Shown one piece after another: positions 1 through 13,141 of a stretch of DNA of 64,000 nt. The stretch is taken from contig JAUCEF010000007.1 in the NCBI GenBank assembly GCA_033558025.1, forward strand, positions 6,572,001 through 6,636,000, read 5' to 3'. The position numbers and the translations under genes were made by a program. The notes beneath the pieces were generated by a model that searched no databases, was not told the DNA's origin, and saw only the letters and a list, made by a program, of their open reading frames with translations. The first letter of the stretch is position 1. Every line of letters begins with the position of its first letter. The DNA is from Phytophthora sp. 'mugwort'. Taxonomy: Eukaryota > Oomycota > Peronosporomycetes > Peronosporales > Peronosporaceae.

Positions 1-1350
1 GAACTCGGTCATGGACATCTCGTCCAGCCCCAATAGAGTGTCCGCAGTGGGCATAGTCTCTAGACTGATGTCGCCATCGACTTCCGCTGTCAATCCGTTA
101 ACGAGTGTATATAGCTGCTCGCGATCACCAGGAGTCTTTTCACTCGTCATGCTAGACGCATCGGACGCTCTAAGTCTCATGGCTAACGCTTGGTGTCTTA
201 GCCTTCTCCCTGCTGAGACTGTTTGCCTCGGAGAGGTCCTAACAGTCACATCAGCTGCGTCTCCAGGTGCTTGTACCGTGTGCGTTTCACCCGCGCCTGG
301 TATGTCTTGACCGACATCCGTCGCAGAGCTGCGATGTTGGCAGTCTCCACCCCGTGGATTACGTGCCACGTCACCTCCATCAGTGGGGCCTCGTCCTTGA
401 TTTCCCGGCCCAAGGCCGGCCACACCACGCATGGCGTGTAGCGACAACTCGTCGCCGTGATGAGCGTCAATGTCGTGACCAATGTCACCATGATGTCGGT
501 CACCCAGCGGGTTGCCTGCTGCTCCACTTGCATCCGGAGGCCCACGGCCATGATGCCCCGGCATACCCCGGCCACGCCACGCATGGCGTGTAACGACACG
601 CCACCATCGGGACGAGGCGTTGTCGTGATACATTTAACCTGTCATCCAGCGGGATACCTGCCGCTCCAGTCACAGCCCACGAGCACTGCTCGGGACTTTT
701 GTCCTCGACACCTTCAGTCTCTACAAATTCGAATACTCCGATGTCCACAACGTTGACCGACTCAGTCCAGTGCCCGCGCCAAAAGCGCTTTTGCTTCCTA
801 GCAGAGGTGGGTTTATGACTCACCAAAGCTCCACCAGGATTAAAGCGCGTTGAGCCCAAGATGTTCGACCTCCAATCAATCCATGGCTCATGGCGTTCCA
901 GCCATGCCATGCCCAGGATGAGGTCGTACCTCGAATCCAGGTCCAGGACCAGACGGTGTTCCACGCTATCGAAGTCGAGAAACTTCACGCCCAGGTACAC
1001 AGGAACCTTGGGCACCGTGACACGCGTCCCCGTCGCTAGGCGAAGAGTGATGATGTCACTCCTGCGCTCCCTGAGCGCCTCAGCATACTGCTGACTTCCT
1101 TTCATCGTGGAGCGTCGAGCATAGTTGGCCGATGATCCGAAATCAATCAAGATGATCTATGGCTTCTCAAAGCCCTTCACCGTCGCCTCGACGACGAGCA
1201 AGCCCGGCTTGCATACACGTTCCGTGTTAGAGAGTACGGCTCTCTCCGGGGCTGGGCCCTGTTGCCCTCCACCTCCATGAGGCTCAACAGAACTCAGGAA
1301 TGCTTGAGGCCGGACGGGTGGAATTTGAACCGACGTCTGACGTCAATCTT
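1..1350 (-). mobile_element. Ty3/Gypsy retrotransposon fragment (protease region of pol)
   Basis: The minus strand carries the aspartic-protease part of a Gypsy polyprotein. Reading down from about 1170 it shows the catalytic loop as LIDFGSSANYARR, followed by the flap and core, and then DLILGMAWLERHEPWIDWR, a hallmark of oomycete Gypsy elements just before the linker to reverse transcriptase. The active-site triplet is DFG where D(T/S)G is usual, and a TAG stop sits four codons before LIDFG (EKP-stop-IIL), so the copy is dead. The linker continues with frameshifts to the left edge of the window, ending near LDEMSMTEF; the reverse transcriptase would lie beyond position 1. No LTR is visible on the right side. 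Confidence 0.8.
500..1150 (-). pseudogene. Gypsy retropepsin-like domain, broken
   Basis: This is the longest open part of the Gypsy fragment, 216 residues. The first 110 residues are recognisably a retropepsin fold: the DFGSS loop near residue 3, and ILGMAWL followed by WIDW near residues 80-93. The last 80 residues drift into low-complexity linker. In an active element the enzyme would cleave the gag-pol polyprotein. The first methionine is internal to the domain, since coding similarity continues upstream past a stop; this is a remnant, not a gene with its own start. Confidence 0.75.
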
Positions 1351-2307
1351 GTCTGAGTGTTAAATATCACAGCTCAATCCTCCACCACCGACGAGAGCGA
1401 CGAGGAAGAACAGTCGGACGAAATTTGATAGGGAGCTGTCACCAATAAATCCTGAATCTACGCTGCAAATATCGAAGTCGACAGCCCAGAATTTGTACTT
1501 GACACTTACATCCTGCGGTGACTCAAAATCCCATTCAGATAGCGCTTGGTCGGACTTCTCGGAGGAAGAAGATACCCTCGAAGATAACCATCACGAGCAC
1601 AATGACGAAGATAAAGAAGAAGCAGTCCGGTGGCAGAAAGATCTCTATGCGATGGCTATTAAAATAGTCTCTTCGTCGTGCCCATTTGCTGGGAATGCCT
1701 CGCCACGGTTGGTGGGTTGATCCCGACAGTAATACATGAGGGTGTGGATACTATGAAAAGTTCCTCGTGTGTGCAGACTTGGTACAGTTGCCACGGAGCG
1801 CAGATACAATCGAATCGAATCGATTTGTGCCCCACTTGAAAAGTTGAGAAGCAAAATCAATGCAACCGCCGCATCAAAGCGCAGTTGCTCACAGCAGTCA
1901 AAACCAAGATCGAAGCAAGCGAAGCAAAAATCTAAAAAAACGAAGCCGAAGAAACCCGGAACACAACGTACCAAGGCGACCTCAATTTCAACTACTCATA
2001 GTGCGGTAGGCACAGGTAGGCCTCCACGTACGGCTCCAGCACTGACGACTCAGTTCACCTTAGATGAATAACTAAATGTATTATCTCAGTATCTGACTTG
2101 TATTTATCATTGCCCCCCTTAAGATATCTATACAGATGATATACATGCCTTCGAGTTGTCTAAAACGTGAAATGCCCGCGGTCTTTCCAAAGTATATGTG
2201 CGCAGATTTCAGTATGGAGCTGTCGGATCTTTATCAACTCTGTTTGCCGTTGTAAAAATCGTGGACAACGCAGACCAGGTTCCTTTATGCAATATGGGCC
2301 TTAAAAG

Positions 2308-2794
2308 TCACGCCTCGGCGAAATAGGGAGAACGCGCGTCTGAATCTGATACTGGTTCGGGAGGAAATTGTGATGTTTCCATACCAATAGCGGTCGCATC
2401 ACTGACTCTGGCACTTACAGCGGTGAAACCATCATCGGCATTTCTGGCCCGTCCTTCGAACGCGCAAGGTGAATTGCGTGCTTCGCACTCTGTACTGTAG
2501 ATTCGATCGTCCTGCTTAGACTGCTGCGGTCGTAGTCGGTCTGCATCTTGAGAAAGGGTGTTCTTTAGACGCAACATAATGATAGTTGGAGCAAGCAGCA
2601 ACCATCTCCTTTGTCCGAAAATAAAAATCCGTGATTTCGGCTAGAGATGAATGCTGTACGGGAGTGGTGACAGTCAACCGAACGTCTGATTCCGACTTCA
2701 ACAGAACAGCACCTTTCGTTTGAACTACGGGATTCAACTGTACTTGGGCCTTCAACTTCAGGTTACGTCTACGTTTCAACCTGTCATCAAGCAC
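2308..2794 (-). pseudogene. Unidentified coding remnant
   Basis: Two overlapping minus-strand open frames read as one disrupted protein. The first begins MLDDRLKRRRNLKLKAQ and runs about 90 residues; the second, in another frame, continues with a hydrophilic, acidic tail ending SDARSPYFAEA. The shift between frames lies near 2520-2600. Composition looks protein-like rather than random, but I recognise no domain. It could be the C-terminal part of a lost host gene or a piece of an unknown transposon. Confidence 0.3.
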
Positions 2795-3631
2795 TCCATT
2801 CGTAACTTCCGGAAAAGTAATGTCATGATATTTTTCAGCATATCCTCACGCTCCTTTAAAGAAATGCTGAATCAAAGTCTCCGAAGTCGTACACTACCAT
2901 GGCCGCGCAACCATTTTGAGTCCCGCTTCAATCGATCTGCCAAATGCTATAAATTGCGCTCCTTTGAGTATTTGCGCGCGCGGCTGTTGCCTTTGGTTTA
3001 CACCACAAAGCCTTGTGTACGCGCATTGGCAATAATCCCTAGTTGTTGTACTCCCCGAGCGCCAGAAAAAGTGAGTAGTGATGAAGCGGTCAAAACGCCG
3101 ATAAGGTTGACAGGAGAAGTGTATATTTGAAGGCATAATCTATCAAAATTGGTCACCTGAAGCATCTTTCCCGAATCAACTATGCATTGAAAACTAATAT
3201 GACTGGGATAATTACGCCGAAAACGATAACTCAGCCTCAATGTTGCCCCACGCCTGATTCACTCAGCAGATATAGCTCGACACGTCGAACAAAGGAAACT
3301 CCATACATCCAGCTTAGGTTACACGAGCCAATAGTGATGTCATAATTACTCTCATCGAATAACTATTCCAACTCTCAGCGAATGTATCCGTCACAAATAT
3401 ACACGCCATCATTAAGTCCAGCTTATTCAAGCGTAAAAGAGTTTTCTTTCCTCTAAGTCCCCTGTATAAGTGCTTGTCCAGGGTCTTCATGCTAATGTGC
3501 TGGTCACTTCTTCCATTAGCATACTTCACAAAGCTGCAAAGTTCACCATACGTTACGCCCGTTGAAGACATCGGACGATTTCAAGAAGCGCATTAGCTGA
3601 TAAATTCGAGTGCAAAGGATAAATCGCGCCA

Positions 3632-4005
3632 TTAAGCAATCCCTAGCATATTTGTTGCATTACCGAAAGCGTAAATACACAAAGTCCGCTTGGTGGCGCC
3701 CAAGAGATGAGCATGGTCGTTCCGTTTGCAGAACGAATAGAAAGTAGACATGGTAGACGCCTTCCAAGCGTCCACCACGTCGCACGCAACGCCAGAGCCG
3801 TCCTCCCTTAAACTGTAAACAGGTTCCGAAGTATCATCCCAGCGGAATCCATCAGGCTCGTCACACCATGTACGCGATACGAATATCCAGACGTCCTTAC
3901 GATCGATAATGGCAAACACAAGACCAGACTGCCCTGTAAATGGTAGGTCGCCTTGTTGCTGGAAGCTGGTGGAGATCTTAGTTCTGCACTTGCAGAAGAT
4001 GCCAT
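3632..4005 (-). pseudogene. Unidentified coding remnant with FAIIDRKDVWIFVSRTW
   Basis: A minus-strand frame of 95 residues begins MFAIIDRKDVWIFVSRTWC and continues through an acidic, tryptophan-containing stretch (FRWDDTSEP). An overlapping upstream frame at 3808-4005 is serine and alanine rich. The pattern suggests a single protein broken by a frameshift around 3910-3950. No family is recognised; alternation of hydrophobic and charged residues suggests a beta-rich domain, which is only an impression. Confidence 0.3.
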
Positions 4006-4662
4006 ACTCGCAGGAATTGCTGATTCTTCAATCGTAATCTCTCATGCGGCAGTGTTCGTCACCTTCGCTGAGACCTGTGGAAGAGGGGGCATGCGAAACC
4101 CGATCCGACTACGACCAGGCCGCGCATGCGAGTTACATTTTTTGCTCTTACCAATACTCCATCATCACTTAGGTATCACCGTGATCCCTATGCGGCACGC
4201 ATCGGTCGAGTAAGGGTTCTCACTAGGACGATAGAGCATTGCAGGATCGTGTGGAGCAGTTGACGCTTGGGGTTACAGAATTGTTTTCGAATGGCACACA
4301 GCAAGAGGGTGTAGTCTCATGTTGATCTGGCGGGTTCTGTGGCCTTGTCTGGAAAATAAAAGAATAAGTGGATGATTGAAATATTTCAACAAACAGAAGT
4401 GCTGGGAAGACGTGACGTTGAAGAGTGCATTCGGACAGCGCGAGGGCATGGTGTGATGAATTATGATTGAATGACAGATTGAACATGAAAACCTCGTGCG
4501 CTTTCTGGGCAGTATGCTTTGGTGCCGTGTGTTGTATAGTCCATCGCGAAAGGGGTATAGTCTGGATCTTTCGACTACAAGCAGATCTCCGACAGCCTAG
4601 TACCAGCTAGCGGGTTTGGAGGATCGAGAGTACAAAGAACTAGCTTCAGACTTACTAGATCT

Positions 4663-6567
4663 GTGCATATCAACCCTACCCCGATCGAAGAGCACAATGA
4701 TGGTCTCGGCGGATCCTGCGAAGGACGAACCAGCAGGCTGGCCGCGAGGCCGCCCGACCCTGGGGAAGGAGGCATAACCAGATTGAGCAGCCTCCAGCAG
4801 GAAGACAGGAGAGCAGATTTGGCCAAGACTCGATCTTGTCGGAGACGCTGTCGTCCCAGTACGACGAGATTCAAGGGTGGGAAACGGACGTGGACAAACA
4901 GGAAGAACGATCCAAGGACGCCAGATGATCGAAGGAGGAAACAGGCAGGCGGCGGTAGTTTCTCAGCACCCCTCACCAGAGCAAGAACATTCCCCCCGCG
5001 AAACTGAGCCAGCGATACCCACTCCAGTCGCCAGACCGGAGGAAATGTTCGAGGCAATTGTAGCATCAATGAAGGCCGCGCTACAGGAACAGCCGAGGAA
5101 CGAATGGACGGCGACACTTGCGGAGCTATACAAGATGAAGCACGATACGATAAACATCGACGAGGACCTAGTGCCAACCACGGGGCGATGAGAAAGCCTA
5201 GCTGTGTAAATTGTACCGGGAGGCCTGCGTGAATTCGGACGGAGGCTACCTGGACTCGAAGAGATATGCGACGGCGACGACTCAGGACTTGTACAACACC
5301 AGTTGGTCATTCAAGAATATAATGCAGAGTATGATCGTAAGGTGAAGTGGGCCCGAGCAAAGCCAATCAATCAATGAGCAGAGAAGTTCAAGGCTAAAAC
5401 AGGTGCAGTAGCGTCAACGACGCGAGACGAGGCGGGTAGAGCCAATATTGGCTACCAGACCTATATCTTCAGCCCCGCTATATTCACCAAATCGGACATC
5501 AAAGCCATGAGAGGGTCATGCGAACAGCCAACAGCAGATAGGTGTTGCTGACGTCTACGCGAAGGCACGAACGAGGAATGCAAGATCATTAGTGTCATGG
5601 CGGAAGGTAGCATTGTATGCCGCCGTATGTCAGCCTTCCTTAAAAGTGTCTTAGACTCAAAACAACGCCTACGACGGTATAGGACAATCCAGACGCAAGT
5701 TGAATGTGATCTAGTACTGCCGCTATGCGGTCAGATTACGGTCAAACCGAACAGACAACAATCAAGGACGATCACGAATGATATTTTGCTCACAGCGGAA
5801 GAAGCAGGGGGTGAACCAAACGGACCTACAGCAACTGCTTCATCTAACCAAGACAATCAGCTATAATCGCGTACAACGCAGCATTCACTTCTACACGTTT
5901 GATCGAACGACAGCTCGGAAATTTAAGGACACCCAAGTGTCATTCAAGGGATTGATTTACAAACTGCACAGGCCGGACACCGGGACAGTATGGGCTAGGC
6001 AACGTGGACGCGACGGGATTCGGACGGAAACTTAACGCGAGTACGAAGTTTGCATTTACAATGTAACCCGTTTTACGGATGTGGATAGGTTGACCGCGTA
6101 CCTACAAGGGCATATCGAGGCTGAAATTGAGCTGGAGGACATGGATTCATGCACGCCGGACTCTCGTTCATCGACAGTGTGGAGACTACTATCATGACAG
6201 CGGAATACCCAGAATTTCTACTAGATATTGTAAGACTGATCTGGTGTGGCAGACCTCTCATCCGTAAACACCTAGCCATTAGGCAAAGACTACAATGCCT
6301 GCAGTGTGGCAATGTAGACCACACGATGGCCAGGTGCAGATACACAGGTGACCAACTCAGATGAGAGGGCAGCAGAGTAGCTCTAGAGCGCGAGGAGCCC
6401 GACTGGAAGACATGTTGAAGCCATTCGCGAGCCTGGAAGAAGTGAGGACCTCGGCGGCTAAGCGACTATTGCTGCAAAATGCAGCAGACAGCAAGACGCA
6501 GGAGGCGATAGTGCCGTCAGCAGAAGCACCGCGTCCATCAGTAACAGGAAAGCATAACCAGGAGTAA
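4663..6567 (+). pseudogene. LINE ORF1-like region with CCHC zinc knuckle
   Basis: A series of + strand frames encodes a charged, glutamine/arginine-rich protein typical of the nucleic-acid-binding ORF1 of a LINE. The clearest piece is the frame at 6149-6364, which ends in a retroviral-type zinc knuckle, CLQCGNVDHTMARC (CX2CX4HX4C), at 6296-6337. Such knuckles bind RNA in the ribonucleoprotein particle. The surrounding frames at 4663-5191 and 5597-6035 are broken by stops. The next frame, 6361-6567, is probably the continuation after the knuckle. Confidence 0.65.
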
Positions 6568-7480
6568 CTAACCGCGTCGGGAGCAGCAACCGCTCAGAAA
6601 GGTAAAATCGAGTGTCGGCCGGGGGCACTGGAGTCAAAACGACCGTGGGTAACAATACCTCTATGACGAGGAAGATAGCTCTACGCGCATCAGGCAACGT
6701 TAGAGCAGCGACCTGTAGGGGCTCCATCACGATATGCGGAAGTGGTTGACGATATCGAGGAGGACGAGGACTAAAACGAGAAACGGCCGGCCCCAAAACC
6801 CAAACAACCAGTAATTGAAATATCATCGGAGGCCACGAGCGAGAAAAAATCAAAGAGCCGCATCACAGCAGAGGAGAAGGCCAAACGCCTAGTCGGAGCA
6901 AAGCCTCCCAAGCAGCCGGAACCACCCTGCTGTTGCGCTAACGCAACGGGAACGGCCGCTACAGCTAGCAGTCGATCCCATCGCCCAATCCAGGGGTCGT
7001 ACCGTACTTCGCATGTAGAAAGATGCACCCCATGTTCATAAAAAGGAAAGCCTTTAAAAGGAAATGTAACTTTTTGTATAAATTCTTGGAGGAAGCTAAA
7101 CTACGGCTTCCTCAGCGGCGCCGTCAATGTTCAGATTAAAAATGCGCTCGAACTCGTGAGTATAGTCTATAGCAGTAGACACTAGTCCTATCGAAGACAA
7201 TTTATGCAGCTCGTCCACTAATGAGGTAGCAGCGAGGCAGTCGTCATCGACCTGTAAGTCACACTTCTTGTAGCCGCTTGAGAGATTATACGCTGAGACA
7301 CAGATTAAAAAATGGGCACGCTTCTGCGCAAACTTAGTGATTGTTGCGAGCACCAGTCGTGTAGCGCACGCCACTTTCGTTATGACATCTATCCAGCAGC
7401 AACCCTCGTTCGCCGCGTGGCCGACATGAGGCGCGAGAACCTGCTGGGTCTGTTGGCTGACGCGCCATTTCAAGCTGCGT

Positions 7481-8333
7481 ATGCTTGAGGCCGGCGATAG
7501 GCGGGAAATTAGTATCAGTTTTGGAGGGGGCCAGGGGTTGCATCTCTCTACATGCGTTTCACTCTATTGTGGGTTGCTCGAAGTGATTGGTCGATATCAA
7601 GGTGCATTGCATATGCCGGTGCATCTTTCTGCATGCGAATACGGTAAGCTCCCGAGTGCGGTGAAAATGGATAGGGAAATAACGACCTTTGCGGACATCG
7701 AAGCCCTCCTCGGAATTATAAGTGGCAACCCCGTCGTCGAAATACAAGTGTCAACCCAGTCGTCTGGCATTTGTATGGTCATGGCGTTAGCGCAAGCAGT
7801 GGCGGATGCGACCAACGACATGAGCCTGGAATAAATAACGGCAACGATCAGAAGGGGCATCAAATGGACTGGACTTCTCAACTGTACAAAATTTGACCAT
7901 TTCATCAGGACCACCACTTTGACGAATGTGGAGCGAGGGCAGGAAGGGATGGACGCCCGAGAATCGAGTAAACCGTTGGTGGTACCTGGAGAAATACGCG
8001 GCGTCTTCCTTGAGTCGCCAAGCGATGGTCCCGAGATACAACTGGGGAATCAGCGAACTCATGGCAGTTGCGGCGTACGTCTTGCAGCGCTCGATCTTTG
8101 TCTTGGTGTACAGCACGGATCACATGCAACAATTGTACTGCTTGAAGTACAGACCTAACACAATGATGCGCGGACGGAAGATGTTTGTCAGGGACCAGCA
8201 AGTACCTTTGCAGGCCGGACGCTGCTTAGTGGAGATTCGGAAGGCCAAACTCAGGGTTAAGATACCGCCCCTCATCGTTCGATTATGGGGAGAACCCTAT
8301 TCCGCTTTCGTGTACACAGGATGTCGGAGATAA
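7481..8333 (+). pseudogene. OTU-like cysteine protease remnant inside the LINE
   Basis: Two + strand frames (7481-7834 and 7926-8333) together resemble an OTU-type cysteine protease. The first ends with QVSTQSSGICMVMALAQAV, which aligns with the OTU nucleophile motif (DGNC followed by a short helix); the putative catalytic cysteine is at 7772-7774, and the usual Asp before it is absent. The second has NWGISELMAVAAYVLQRSI, matching the OTU WGG-S/E-I-x-A-x-A helix, and ends PPLIVRLWGEPYSAFVYT, where the OTU histidine normally precedes the aromatic-Ser. OTU enzymes remove ubiquitin, and OTU domains are known in some plant and oomycete retroelements. The frames are shifted and the His appears lost, so the copy is inactive. 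Confidence 0.5.
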
Positions 8334-8396
8334 CAGTACAAGCCATCCCAGGGAAGATGGCCGCACAAGTGCACAAGACGGGGGAAGATAGCAACA

Positions 8397-9113
8397 GTGA
8401 GAGGAAGATCCCAGGAAAACAATCAAGTAGATGGGAGCCGGAAATGTGGAATTAATTTAATTCTAGAGCGAGCGGAACCAGATCGCTACTTGGAACTGCT
8501 AGCGCTTCTGGTGAACACTGCCATGCAGATATCGCTCGAGGAAAGGGACAACCTGTTGAAGATAACGGAAGAGGAGGAGCCAACACCGATGCAGGATGTG
8601 GGCATCTCGAGGCGATAGAAGAATAGCCAGCAAAACAAGAGATGCTTAGCCGGAGCTGTGGCAGAGGATGGGAAGCGCATGGACGACCACAGTAACGACG
8701 GACCTTCTCTGAAAGCCAACCGTGTGGAACAGTGGATGGAAGAAGCCCAAGGCGACGCGGCGAAATTGATACGATTGGCGCAGAAATCCCGTTCCCGGAA
8801 GAGCTCCTCGTATCGTCGAGCGAGAAGGTACTCGAAGCCTGGGCGGGGGAGTGGCGCAGCGAGTGCTTACACGGCCTGTTGGCAGCCAGACCTAAGCCAA
8901 AAGGACTCAACGTTGGATCGACGACTGGTGGGGTCGGAGACACATTTCCCAGACCGGTACCGCACAACCCAGCGCCTCAACCGTGATGACTGGCTCTGTC
9001 TCCGCGGCAACGGTTCCGTGGATGATGATATCCTAAAACTATGTGACGTTGGAAACAAGCTGCGCCTTTCCAACACATCATATGCGCACTTATATACCGA
9101 AAAGAGATATTAG
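8397..9113 (+). pseudogene. LINE inter-domain region, unrecognised
   Basis: Several + strand frames between the OTU-like block and the endonuclease encode charged, glutamate/lysine-rich sequence (for example LEERDNLLKITEEEEPTPMQD near 8530-8600). I see no named domain. The position suggests the linker between ORF1 and ORF2 of the LINE. Confidence 0.35.
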
Positions 9114-9499
9114 CGCTGACAGGATAGGAAGACGAAGGAGAGAAGGGAGTTCTCACCCGGCTTATTCGACATCTTCTCGCTCTACGTACGATCGAGGAGT
9201 ACCGAACGGCATACTCAGCCGACACACATATGGTGGACTGGTTTGGAGTAGCGCAATTATTTTCGACCGCGCTGGTGCAAGGGGGGCCTGATTCGTACAA
9301 TCAATATGAATGGTAACCAGGAGGCCTCAACTGCGGAGCTGAGCGGATGGGAATTCGGTGCAACCGTCGACACCGACAGGCTCCATATATACCTGAAGAA
9401 CGGAACGGAGACACACGGACGGAAGACCAGCGGGAAAAGCAGGAATCGTCAGCAGAGACTGAAAACGCAAAATGTGCGGGGCTTTACGAAGGAAAGCAG

Positions 9500-10200
9500 A
9501 GAAAAGAGGCTGGTAGCATGGATCCGGACAACCACTACAAGATAGACCGATGGCATGGCTCATGCAGGAGACTCACGTCAGTTCGGTAAAGGAAGCGGGG
9601 GACTTAGCGGAAACATGGTAGTCTTTGGGGGCGAAAGTATCTGTAGAATATACCCACCTTGTCGTACTGGATTGTGCATGACAGTCGACAGGAATTGGTA
9701 GCCATCTTGCGGATCCAAGTGTGGCGACCACATTAATGCCTTTGCAACAGGAAAGGTGGACTTAACATAGTGATAGCAGTTCAATTAGGGAGGATGCAGC
9801 TGGCCAACGTTTACGCGCCCAATGACCACAGAGAGAGGGAAACATTCTTCGATGATTAGGAGACATGGCCATGGCAGCACCAGGAGACAATTATCGCTGG
9901 GGACTTTAGCAGTGTGCAGCGCACTTCCCTTGATAGATTGGGGGAAGCCAGATGAGGGCGACCAGAAAGTATGGCGTTGAGCAGGTTGGTGCAACGCTTG
10001 CAGCTTGAGGATACCCGCATACTCGAGGATAACACGATGACGACGAAGAAGAAGGACGAGACTCTTCGCGTTTGGGGGCCAGACTTTGCAAGCGGAATTG
10101 ACAGATATTACGTGCCCAACAAGTGGACGGCAGTGGTGTAGCGGGTAGAAGTAGAGGAACTGGCTGCGCCATCAGATCATCAATGAGTGCGTTTGAAATC
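9500..10200 (+). pseudogene. LINE APE-type endonuclease, fragmented
   Basis: The endonuclease that nicks target DNA for target-primed reverse transcription is visible only in pieces. At 9795-9860 the + strand reads MQLANVYAPNDHRERETFF, matching the VYAPN strand of exonuclease-endonuclease-phosphatase domains. At about 9880-9915 it reads QETIIAGDFSSVQ, matching the GDFN motif (Asn replaced by Ser). Stops and frame changes interrupt the rest. The catalytic His near the C-terminal end (SDH) may correspond to APSDHQ near 10170-10185, where the frame reads LAAPSDHQ. Confidence 0.6.
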
Positions 10201-10441
10201 TGCGCGAAGGCAGCCAGGTTAAACCACGACGGAGACGAAAGCGAGGGTTCGCAAACCCGATTAAATCATCACAGCCGGAGCTAGTATATATGGAGTTGCT
10301 GGACGAGCTAACGAAACGGGTAGTGGGCAATGCGGTCACGACGTGGACTTGGGATAATACAGCGAAAGTGTGTGCACATTGCATTAAAGAGATCGTGGCG
10401 CGTGAATCAGCAAAATAACCAGAAAATAACTGCTAGCGGTC

Positions 10442-11690
10442 ATGAAGGAGGATGTGAGAGAAGCGAATATCGTGCGGCTAGGTCAGCGCCTGGAGAGGTC
10501 GATGGACCAGCTGTGCTGGAATTTCAGACGAGTATCCAATTGGGAAAACGATCAAACAATCTCAACGATACAGCAATTCAAAGGGGCTGAATTCAAACGA
10601 GACCTGTATTCGGTGGGGAGGTTCGCTTCTGAGTGGAAACCAGTGTTCGGACGAAACCACAACACGGTGGACGGAGTGGTGTTGGGGCAGGAATTTGACA
10701 GATTCGAGAAAATCTCGGCAGACAGACTAGTTTCGCCAAAAACCAACGAAGAGCTCATGAAAGAGATTATGCAAGAAGAAGCCATCCAGGCTATTCATGC
10801 CCTCAATAGGCACACGGCTGCCGGGGAGGATGGGCTCAGCAATGATTTCTTCAAAGACAACCAATCGGTACTAGTTCCGGCAAGGGTGACCATCGGAAAT
10901 GGAGCGGAACCACCCCACTCCTATCTGGAGGGACTGATAATTTCGTTGCGAAAGAAACGAGACTCGGCAGACGCCATGGACTTCAGACCGATCTCCCTGT
11001 ACAAACAGTATACAAAGTGTTCACCAAAATAATCTCGACACGAGCGCAATGGGTGCTTGAAAAGCCCAATGGCATTCCCAATTGGGGTTCGTGCACGGAC
11101 AGCAAAAGCTAAAACAGTGACAATGATGCTGGCTGTTTTAGAAACCGCGGTAGCACAACCGGAGCCAGCACCAGGGATGAATCAGCTAATCCTGTTGCTC
11201 GACTTTAGAAAAACTATGATACAGTCGCGCATAAGTTCCGGTTTCTTGCGCTACTTCGATTTGTTTCCTTGCCAGAATTCGTGGCAATGATTCGAAGACT
11301 ACACGACGGTACACTGCACGATTTGTTTTAGTGAAACGGGAATTATCAGAACCGCAGGCCGTCATATCAGGGATCGGACAGGGATGCTCATTAGCACATC
11401 TACTGTTCCTCCTAGCGGCCGAAACATTAGCGTTAGCAATACGACAAAGACACGGAGATCCAGGAATAAAGGTACCAGGTGAACTGGGGCAATACACAAG
11501 TTTTCAGCCTTTGTGGACGACTATACAAGTTTTGTTAAGCGAGGCGCGGCAATTACCCCGGGTCATGAGTATCGTGGAGCAGTTTGGGCGGTTGTCTAGT
11601 CTCCAAGTTCAACCAACGAAAAGCTGTATCATATTTTTGAACACGGCAACGACAAGAAGAAATACTATGGTATCCTGTGAGAAAGCATGA
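10442..11690 (+). pseudogene. LINE reverse transcriptase, frameshifted
   Basis: The frame at 10442-11032 carries the region before and into RT, including AAGEDGLSNDFFKDN and DFRPISLYKQYTK (the FRPISL motif of LINE RT). After frameshifts, 11331-11500 gives [23 protein letters not shown], the conserved QGxPLSPxLF motif. The catalytic F-x-DD box is present as FVDDY at 11510-11524, but in another frame from its neighbours. Without a continuous frame the enzyme cannot be made. The family assignment to non-LTR RT is firm from the motif order. Confidence 0.8.
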
Positions 11691-13141
11691 TGATACGGTT
11701 AAGTATCTGGGTACGCGATGGACACGGGCCCTCTAACGGAGATCAACGCGACGAGGATTAGGATCCAGAGAAGGCTAGCAGCCATGACACAAATCGCGAC
11801 CAGCGTGGAATCGCGCGTATTGATACTCGATGTGAGGGATAATGCTACCGTTCATCCTGTTTACGGCGGTAGCGTTTGCTTTACCGCCGTGGGCGGGCAA
11901 CCAGCTACGGAACATCCAGAAACAATTTTTGTGGCAACAGGCAACGACAACGGAATCCAGCCGGTATAAGATAAACCCAGCGCTACTGTATACTCCCAAA
12001 GAAGCAAGAGGAGTGGGGCTTACTTCGGTACAAGTAGCGTGCAAAACGCATCGGGTAAAGCACACCATGCAATGGTTTATTCAGCGCAGAGACATTTACT
12101 ATGACGCATGGCAGCCACGGGGGTGTTCACAGGGGCCCGGAGACATGGAGCGGAGCATTTCGCCATGCCAAGAACTGGTGGGCAAACGAGAATAGCTCAG
12201 CAGATGCCTGGCAAAGCACTACTGCAGATAATGGTAGAATGGCTACAGCCTGCAGTCCCAACCACAGATGACGAAAAGAATCTGTACTCAACACAACTGA
12301 CGGAACTAGCGCTGAAGGCAATTAACTGGTCCACTGCGGATGAATGGGTAGTAGAACTGCCGTGTCAATTGCCTGCATGGACTAGGGTGTGAACGCAGGA
12401 AGAGAACAGGATACTGGCCAATGTATAGCTGGAAGGACAACCCGTGGATGGTCGACTCCAACGGTAACATGCACGGCGCGGAAATACGACATGAAACGGG
12501 ATTGCTCAATTGACGATCTGGACATCCAACGGACGGGGGCGCGGACGTACGCAATGAAGATACCACTTGGGGACAAGGAGCATCAAGAAAAACAAAGCTA
12601 AAGGCGGGGGGTCGCCATTCTGCTGAGTTCGCCGGCTATAGCACTAGGGGGGGGGGGCATGCAGATACGAACGGAGATGAAACTCAGACATTAGCCAAAC
12701 TGGAGCACAAGTATAACTGGGAGTACACAGCTCCAGGGCGTTCCACGGGTATAAAACGGATCAAGAAGGAGGGAACCCAGGCACGATCTTAGTAGATCAA
12801 ATGTACAACGCAATTCACTGAAGAGTAATGGAACCAAGATCGGAAGACCTCGGGACCACTGCAGATAGCCGAAAGTTCCAGAAAACCAAGACATCAGGAG
12901 CATCGCCTTCTACGCGCACCCTTACGCCCATTGGTTTTCATGGAGCGTCCCGGACAACATCGCAATCAAGCACGTCCTAATAACCATCAAGAAGTACCCA
13001 TTTCGATGGTACAAGGGAGCGAAAGCGGGGCTGCAGAGACAAATAACAAATTTACAAGTGATGACACAGGGTAGTGCCTGGCAAGCAGCGGTGATGAACC
13101 AATCCTCGAAGAAAGTACGGGCTCACTGACACGAACTCACG

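Larger units (their letters stand above)
1351..4560. other. Unassigned, decayed sequence
   Basis: No recognisable gene or complete element was found in these 3.2 kb. Short open stretches exist on both strands, for example an acidic one on + at 1493-1720 and a lysine-rich one on + at 1769-2071, but none shows a family motif. Two minus-strand stretches (2308-2794 and 3632-4005) look more protein-like and are listed separately. Base composition is mixed with AT-rich gaps, consistent with old transposon debris. Confidence 0.5.

Noticed and set aside
4575..5177. 200-residue minus ORF with hydrophobic stretches
   Set aside because: Antisense to the LINE ORF1-like region; hydrophobicity follows from the complement of charged codons.
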